From contig CAKTAA010000079.1 in assembly GCA_934526185.1 (NCBI GenBank), positions 1 to 9,606 of the forward strand: 9,606 bases of DNA, written 5' to 3'. This DNA comes from an uncultured Eubacteriales bacterium (GTDB taxonomy: Bacteria > Bacillota > Clostridia > Oscillospirales > CAG-272). The translations under genes and the position numbers were made by a program. The notes beneath the pieces are model-generated. The model worked only from the letters and a program-made list of their open reading frames with translations, searched no databases and was not told the origin of the DNA. Positions 6,029 to 9,606 of the stretch are shown piece after piece; positions within the stretch are counted from its first letter, which is position 1, and each line of letters opens with the position of its first letter.

Positions 6029-6565
6029 GTGAAATTCAAAGGTGCGTACCGTAATTTTCTGCCGGTTTTCTTTATGGCAATATGTATTTTCACCGTCACC
6101 TCCTGCGGCAGATTTCCGGTCGAGGCTGTTCAGAACGGCAATGGTTCTCCGTCAGAAATTATCCTTCGGAAAAATCTGCTGCAAACAGACGGCGGCACGA
6201 GCGCCGAAACGACAGGGAATCCATTCTTTGAATCATCCTCCTCAGCCGCAGCGGACAGTGATGTGACAGACAGGAAACAGACGGACGAGCCGCGTATTTC
6301 GTCAGAAGAATCCACGGAATCGATTGCGGTACAGGAACCGGATTTAAAAGATGAGACAGACAGTGTTCCTTCGGCGGTGTCTGATGAAATGTCCCGTGAG
6401 GAAACGCAGAAAGAGGAAACCGTATACTGGGTAACAGGAGGTTCCGTATGGCACCGGCACAGTGAATGTCCCAGTTTGGGCAGATCCCGCGAGATCTTAC
6501 AGGGGACGGTACAGGAAGCGGTCGAAAGCGGGAAAGAACGGGTTTGCAAAAGATGCGGCGGGTGA
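6029..6565 (+). CDS. Putative lipoprotein with C-terminal Cys/His module
   Basis: I do not recognise a named family for the whole protein. It has 178 residues from a GTG start, with AAGGCGGTG (a near-perfect Shine-Dalgarno) five bases upstream. The N terminus is a lipoprotein signal: basic residues, a hydrophobic stretch near 10-23, and VTSC with the lipidated Cys at 26. Residues about 30-130 are a low-complexity Ser/Thr/Glu/Asp-rich linker. Residues about 132-177 form a small module beginning YWVTGGSVWHRHSECPSLGRS and ending VCKRCG. It has His142, His144, Cys147, Cys173 and Cys176 in a spacing that could bind zinc. Similar short modules (tryptophan, histidine, CPSL, then a CKRC end) occur at the C termini of other Firmicute extracytoplasmic proteins. 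The protein is probably anchored outside the membrane, with the module held away by the linker. It is transcribed with radC, but a functional link is not evident. Confidence 0.8.
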   Translation: MKFKGAYRNFLPVFFMAICIFTVTSCGRFPVEAVQNGNGSPSEIILRKNLLQTDGGTSAETTGNPFFESSSSAAADSDVTDRKQTDEPRISSEESTESIAVQEPDLKDETDSVPSAVSDEMSREETQKEETVYWVTGGSVWHRHSECPSLGRSREILQGTVQEAVESGKERVCKRCGG

Positions 6566-6728
6566 TCCCGGCGATGTATTTGCTGACTATGCATCATGCC
6601 TGCTGAGCAAAAGAAACCCATTCTGCAAAGGGATAAAATTTAAGGCAGCGGAGACAGGCAATGTCCGAGCAGAAAAAGAACAGGAAGCGGCTGAAAGGGA
6701 AATGCCGCTGAAAGGTTTTGAGGTTGCT

Positions 6729-7406
6729 ATGAACGAAACACATGAAGGACACAGAGAACGTATGCGCAATCGCTTCCGGGAGGCCGGGCTTGATAGTTTT
6801 TCCGACCACGAAATTCTGGAGCTGCTTCTTTTTTATGCACTGCCTCAGAAAAATACCAACGAGGTAGCGCATGATTTGATTAAAACATTCGGTTCCCTCG
6901 ACAAGGTTTTGGAGGCGGACACCGGTGCGCTCATTCAGGTGAAGGGAATCAAAGAGGCCAGTGCGCTGTACCTGAACATTATATGCGGCGTACTGAGACG
7001 ATATGTGATGCTGAAAAACACGGAAAGGGATTTGAGCCTGCGTGATATCAGTGAGGTCGGGAATTATCTCATAAATTATTATACCGGCATAACTGTAGAA
7101 AAGGTGGTAGCGCTGCTGTTTGACAGCCAGAACAGGCTGGACAGAATTATCAATGTTTCGAGCGGCGATGCAAGCGAAGCGTCTGTTGATATACAAAAGA
7201 TACTGCGTGATTCGATTATATGGGAGGCATCGTTTGTTATTGTTGCTCATAATCATCCGAACGGTGAGCTTCTGCCCTCGTCGGAGGATTATATGGTAAC
7301 GCAGAAACTGTGCCAGGTCTTTTCTCTGATGAAAATAACTTTTGTTGAGCACATTTTGGTAGCGGGAAATAAGTTTATGCGTCTGAAACACTCTATGGAA
7401 CTGTAA
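6729..7406 (+). CDS. radC: RadC family JAMM-domain protein
   Basis: This belongs to the RadC/UPF0758 family, whose cellular role is unsettled despite its old DNA-repair name. From the ATG at 6729 it has 225 residues, the usual length. The N-terminal half carries a helix-hairpin-helix-like segment near 50-80 (FGSLDKVLEADTGALIQVKG). The C-terminal half carries the JAMM metal-site motif HNHPNG near 174-179, with Asp187 completing H-x-H-x10-D. The frame is open back to 6462, but the upstream part overlaps the lipoprotein gene. TGAGG lies just before 6729 at good spacing, while the ATG at 6702 has its purine run only two bases away. It lies 163 bases after the lipoprotein gene with no terminator between, so it should share the 5927 promoter. 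A slight oddity is HPNG in place of the common HPSG. Confidence 0.93.
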   Translation: MNETHEGHRERMRNRFREAGLDSFSDHEILELLLFYALPQKNTNEVAHDLIKTFGSLDKVLEADTGALIQVKGIKEASALYLNIICGVLRRYVMLKNTERDLSLRDISEVGNYLINYYTGITVEKVVALLFDSQNRLDRIINVSSGDASEASVDIQKILRDSIIWEASFVIVAHNHPNGELLPSSEDYMVTQKLCQVFSLMKITFVEHILVAGNKFMRLKHSMEL

Positions 7407-7540
7407 AAGTACGCCTGGCCAACCGTTTTTCCGATAAGACAGGGCAAATCGGCTGTATGCAAGGTGATGCAGGCACCGTCCCTGCGTCTGTTTCTGAACA
7501 GAATGCCATGATTGTTAAACGACAGCTTGTCCGACGCTGC
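7407..7540 (+). other. 3' untranslated region of radC
   Basis: No convincing gene lies between the radC stop and its terminator. The stretch contains the REP-like hairpin listed separately. A frame through 7457-7672 crosses the terminator and resembles no known protein. Confidence 0.6.
7466..7488. repeat. REP-like hairpin element
   Basis: GATGCAGG-CACCGTC-CCTGCGTC forms an 8-bp stem (one G-T pair) around a 7-base loop. The core CACCGTCCC (GGGACGGTG on the other strand) resembles the GGGGACGGTTC-type core that I recall from dispersed Firmicute REP elements linked to IS200-like REP transposases. Only one copy is in the window and no transposase is near, so this rests on motif resemblance. Confidence 0.35.
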
Positions 7541-7567
7541 AGCGCAGACCATAAGGTCTGCGCTTTT
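7541..7567 (+). terminator. Intrinsic terminator of the lipoprotein-radC unit
   Basis: A perfect 10-bp stem, AGCGCAGACC (7541-7550) and GGTCTGCGCT (7555-7564), encloses an ATAA tetraloop. The T-rich run TTTTGACTTT starts within the end of the stem. It lies 135 bases after the radC stop and separates radC from the murB unit. Confidence 0.88.
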
Positions 7568-7664
7568 GACTTTATGCAGCAGATTTTAACTTTGCTGATT
7601 CATTGTGTTCCGAACAGGCAGCTCTTTCATAGAATAAATGTGTCAAAACGTGTGCGCTATGTGT

Positions 7665-7673
7665 TGATATAAA
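7665..7673 (+). promoter_or_regulatory. Candidate extended -10 promoter upstream of murB
   Basis: TGA-TATAAA is an extended -10 sequence. No good -35 is found 16-18 bp upstream. It lies 42 bases before a second, stronger extended -10, so the murB unit may have two tandem promoters. Confidence 0.35.
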
Positions 7674-7706
7674 TTTTCTGAAAGACTGGAAGATTTCCTC
7701 AAAATG

Positions 7707-7715
7707 TGATATAAT
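7707..7715 (+). promoter_or_regulatory. Extended -10 promoter of the murB unit
   Basis: TGA-TATAAT is a perfect extended -10. The region 17 bp upstream (TGGAAG) is a poor -35, which an extended -10 can offset. The start would fall near 7722, only a few bases before the perfect palindrome at 7725-7747. The resulting leader to murB would be almost 300 bases long. Confidence 0.6.
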
Positions 7716-7724
7716 ATGCAGGGC

Positions 7725-7747
7725 TGACTGAACACTGTGTTCAGTCA
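7725..7747. repeat. Perfect 23-base palindrome at the start of the murB leader
   Basis: TGACTGAACAC (7725-7735) and its exact complement (7737-7747) surround a single T. It lies at about +4 to +26 of the transcript predicted from the 7707-7715 promoter. It could be an operator for a dimeric repressor or a stable 5' hairpin protecting the RNA. It is followed by GGGGTTTTT only after 8 further bases, so it is unlikely to be a simple terminator. Confidence 0.65.
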
Positions 7748-8018
7748 ACCGCAGGGGTTTTTCATGGTAGAATAGTATATGACTGTGTGCGAAGCTGATG
7801 CTTGACGGTTGAGGCCGGTAATCATAACAGAAGATATGAAAACAAAAAAATGAAGCGAACATCAGTCGCTAAGGGGTTCAAACCTGAAACAGCCGCATAT
7901 GCTGATGATAAAAATGCAGACTGCCCAAACATAGCGGCAGTCTGAGCGGAGGTATACCCGTATTTTAAGTTCAATGAGTTTATCGCCGCAATGAATTTGC
8001 AGGAAAGGGTTTGAGTTT
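7748..8018 (+). other. Long non-coding murB leader, possibly structured
   Basis: No supported gene lies here. Visible pairing options include GCGA-AG-CTGATG (7789-7800) with CATCAG-TCGC (7860-7869), ten base pairs with a 2-base bulge. There is also a 9-bp hairpin, CAGACTGCC-N10-GGCAGTCTG (7917-7944), a GGTT-CA-AACC stem near 7875-7884, and GCGG/CCGC that could close the 3' part. An A-rich single-stranded stretch covers 7838-7850. I tested it by eye against common riboswitches, T-box, tmRNA, 6S and RNase P signatures and found no match. A 31-codon frame at 7850-7945 lacks a ribosome binding site. Whether it is a regulatory leader, a separate small RNA, or simply spacer is open. Confidence 0.4.
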
Positions 8019-8927
8019 ATGGATTCTCTTGGGCTATGGGAGAAACGACTGGAGCACATATGTCCGGCGGGATGGAAAAAAGATATATCGCTTGCTGAAT
8101 GTACCACGTTCCGAATAGGCGGACCTGCTAAATACGGCGTGTATCCGCAGACGGCAGAACAGCTTTGCGCCGCTGTGGAACTGTGCAGATCGAGCAAAAT
8201 GCGGTATTATGTGGTAGGAAACGGCAGCAATTTGCTGTTTTCTGACAGGGGATTTGACGGCGCCGTCATTTTCACCGGAGCCATGAAACAGCTTTCGGCG
8301 GAGTCGGATAGGCTCACAGCCGACTGCGGCGTCCTGCTTACACAGGCGGCTGTTGCCGCACAGCGCGCACAGCTCGGCGGAATGGAATTCGCTTATGGTA
8401 TTCCCGGCAGTGTCGGGGGAGCTGTCTTTATGAATGCCGGTGCATACGACGGGGAAATGATGGACATTGTGGAATCGGTGCTGTTTTATGATGCCGTTTC
8501 TCAGGAAACGGTTCTGTATCAGCGGCAAGCATGCGGATTTGATTACCGCCGGAGTGTTTTTCAGGAGAAAGAGGGCGTTGTCTTGCAAACTACCCTGAAA
8601 TTAAAAAAAGGGGAGGAGGCTGCGATTCGCTTAAGGATGGAGGAATTTATGTCGCGCCGCAGAACAAAGCAGCCGTTGGAATATCCCAGTGCAGGCAGTG
8701 TATTCAAAAGATATCCGGGTTTCTATACGGCAAAGCTGATTGACGATGCGGGCCTGAAGGGATTGACTGTGGGCGGCGCGCAGGTGAGCGAAAAGCACGC
8801 CGGCTTTATTGTGAACCGCGGCGGCGCAACTGCGGCGGACGTATTAACACTGATTGAAACTATACAGGAAAAAATCAGAGTTTTGTACGGCATTGAAATT
8901 GTCTGCGAAATACGGTATGTTGAATAA
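8019..8927 (+). CDS. murB: UDP-N-acetylenolpyruvoylglucosamine reductase MurB
   Basis: MurB reduces UDP-GlcNAc-enolpyruvate with NADPH and bound FAD to give UDP-MurNAc, the second committed step of peptidoglycan precursor synthesis in the cytoplasm. The 302-residue length fits the short (type II) form found in Firmicutes. TTFRIGGPA lies near 29-37, the FAD-binding VVGNGSNLL near 65-73, YGIPGSVGGAVFMNAGAYDGE near 126-146, and FDYRRSVF near 174-181 with the substrate-binding Arg177. PSAGSVFKR near 223-231 holds the proton-donor Ser227. KLIDDAGLKG near 239-248 and SEKHAGFIVN near 257-266 follow, and the C-terminal Glu297 completes the active site. The ATG at 8019 follows AGGAAAGGG at a spacing of about 9. 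It is transcribed in the same direction as whiA and ends 101 bases before it. Confidence 0.97.
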   Translation: MDSLGLWEKRLEHICPAGWKKDISLAECTTFRIGGPAKYGVYPQTAEQLCAAVELCRSSKMRYYVVGNGSNLLFSDRGFDGAVIFTGAMKQLSAESDRLTADCGVLLTQAAVAAQRAQLGGMEFAYGIPGSVGGAVFMNAGAYDGEMMDIVESVLFYDAVSQETVLYQRQACGFDYRRSVFQEKEGVVLQTTLKLKKGEEAAIRLRMEEFMSRRRTKQPLEYPSAGSVFKRYPGFYTAKLIDDAGLKGLTVGGAQVSEKHAGFIVNRGGATAADVLTLIETIQEKIRVLYGIEIVCEIRYVE

Positions 8928-9028
8928 TTCAAAAAGTACACCACAGCGTCGGCCGTGCTGCAGCGACAGATTCTGCCCGAAGCCCTGCCTCAGGCAAGCT
9001 GCTGAGCCGTGCAACGGAGGTAACCGAT

Positions 9029-9606
9029 ATGTCGTTTTCTTCGGAAACAAAAACAGCGTTATGTTCTTCCTTTGTTAAAAAAGATTGCTGTGCAAGGGCC
9101 CTTTTGCGGGGCCTGATGCGTTATTCAGGTGTGCTGTCCGGGGAATCCGCCGGTGAGGTGCATTCGAAGTACGGAGAGATCGTCCGTTTGACGGAAACGC
9201 TTCTTCAGCGCTGTTTCGGTATCGAAGCCGTTTCCGTTTGCAGCCGAGGGGCATCCGGAAGGGCCGGACTTCATTATCTGAAGCTGGCAGAGTCAGACCT
9301 GCCGACGATCCGTGAGTTCTGCCGGGCTGCCGCGTCAGGGGAAAACGGTGCGGATATAACCGGGTTCTGTCCGGGCTGCCGGGCGCATTTTCTGCGCGGA
9401 GTCTTTTTGATCTGCGGCAGCATTACTCAGCCGGGACGGCTGTATCAGATGGATTTCAAACCGCCGGACAAAGAAGCCTCCGATGTGTTGACCTCCGTAC
9501 TTGAATCGGCCGGAATTAAAGTGAAAAACGGACTTCGGAAGGGAACGGCGGTGCTTTACTGCAAGGAGAGCGAATCCATTGAAGATTTTCTCACGCTGAT
9601 AGGCGC
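9029..9606 (+). CDS. whiA: WhiA family regulator, 5' part only
   Basis: The frame is open from the ATG at 9029 to the window end, giving 192 residues of an expected ~310. GGAGGT lies 7-8 bases upstream. The start MSFSSETKTAL matches the typical MSFxSEVKxEL opening of WhiA. Other matches are KKDCCARALLRGLMRYSG near 17-34, FLRGVFLICGSITQP near 121-135, and IEDFLTLIG at 184-192, which corresponds to ITEFLNVIG of the B. subtilis protein. The homing-endonuclease-like (LAGLIDADG-type) N-terminal region is therefore present, while the C-terminal helix-turn-helix lies outside the window. WhiA is a DNA-binding protein tied to sporulation in Streptomyces and to cell division and chromosome segregation in Bacillus. 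The protein here is Cys-rich, including CPGC at 114-117. The genes rapZ and yvcK, often found between murB and whiA, are not here. Confidence 0.93.
   Translation, partial: MSFSSETKTALCSSFVKKDCCARALLRGLMRYSGVLSGESAGEVHSKYGEIVRLTETLLQRCFGIEAVSVCSRGASGRAGLHYLKLAESDLPTIREFCRAAASGENGADITGFCPGCRAHFLRGVFLICGSITQPGRLYQMDFKPPDKEASDVLTSVLESAGIKVKNGLRKGTAVLYCKESESIEDFLTLIG

Noticed and set aside
6661..6711. 16-codon basic peptide frame between the lipoprotein gene and radC
   Set aside because: GGAG lies at plausible spacing, but the peptide is too short to judge and composition alone is not evidence.
6462..6728. N-terminal extension of RadC by 89 residues
   Set aside because: It would overlap the lipoprotein gene in another frame and has no RadC similarity. 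A good ribosome binding site supports the start at 6729.
6594..7391. Minus-strand 265-residue frame opposite radC
   Set aside because: It is antisense to a clear RadC protein, and its composition looks like reverse translation noise.
7572..7862. Minus-strand 96-residue frame in the radC-murB gap
   Set aside because: It has no ribosome binding site or recognisable domain, and it crosses the promoter and palindrome region of the opposite strand.
7871..7884. GGTTCAAACC resembling a tRNA T-arm, suggesting tRNA or tmRNA
   Set aside because: No acceptor stem, no CCA end and no anticodon or tag region surround it. A similar GGGGTTCAAAC in the sigF terminator loop looks like coincidence.
7850..7945. 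31-codon frame (begins MKRTSVAKGF) in the murB leader
   Set aside because: There is no Shine-Dalgarno site, and it runs through the strong hairpin at 7917-7944. A small peptide cannot be excluded, but nothing supports it.
8034..8588. Minus-strand 184-residue frame opposite murB
   Set aside because: It is a shadow of the MurB coding frame with no start signals or recognisable motif.

Overview
The window looks like chromosomal DNA of an endospore-forming, moderately GC-rich member of the Clostridia (an Oscillospiraceae/Ruminococcaceae-like gut Firmicute is my best guess). The reasons are a complete spoIIAA-spoIIAB-sigF operon, Gram-positive style Shine-Dalgarno sites, sigma-A type promoters, a FeoA/FeoB pair, and a murB-whiA neighbourhood. 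The sequence alone cannot name the genus. I saw no insertion sequence, prophage gene, CRISPR array, tRNA or rRNA.

Left part, minus strand (82-5824): read in the direction of transcription, this is feoA, feoB, then the sporulation operon spoIIAA-spoIIAB-sigF, then a GH27 alpha-galactosidase. feoA and feoB encode ferrous iron uptake. They are separated by 166 bases that hold two hairpins and a possible second promoter. The spoIIA operon is tightly packed: a 16-base gap between AA and AB, and an ATGA overlap between AB and sigF. It is preceded by a cluster of Spo0A-box-like heptamers and closed by a strong intrinsic terminator with a 14-bp stem. The alpha-galactosidase has its own near-perfect sigma-A promoter, so it is a separate unit.

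Right part, plus strand (5927-9606): a perfect-consensus promoter (TTGACA, 17 bp, TATAAT) starts a two-gene unit. The first gene encodes a small lipoprotein with a Cys/His C-terminal module. The second is radC, a JAMM-domain protein. A strong terminator lies at 7541-7567. A long non-coding stretch (7407-8018) follows, with a REP-like hairpin, the terminator, two extended -10 promoters, a perfect 23-nt palindrome near a predicted transcription start, and several possible RNA stems leading into murB. murB (peptidoglycan precursor synthesis) is followed directly by the 5' part of whiA, which runs off the window. The rapZ and yvcK genes that often sit between them in Firmicutes are absent here.

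Most genes are ordinary housekeeping or sporulation genes. The parts most worth a second look are non-coding: the murB leader, matching palindromes upstream of feoA and feoB, the hairpin between Shine-Dalgarno and start codon of the galactosidase, and the Spo0A-box cluster paired with a wide-spaced promoter upstream of spoIIAA.
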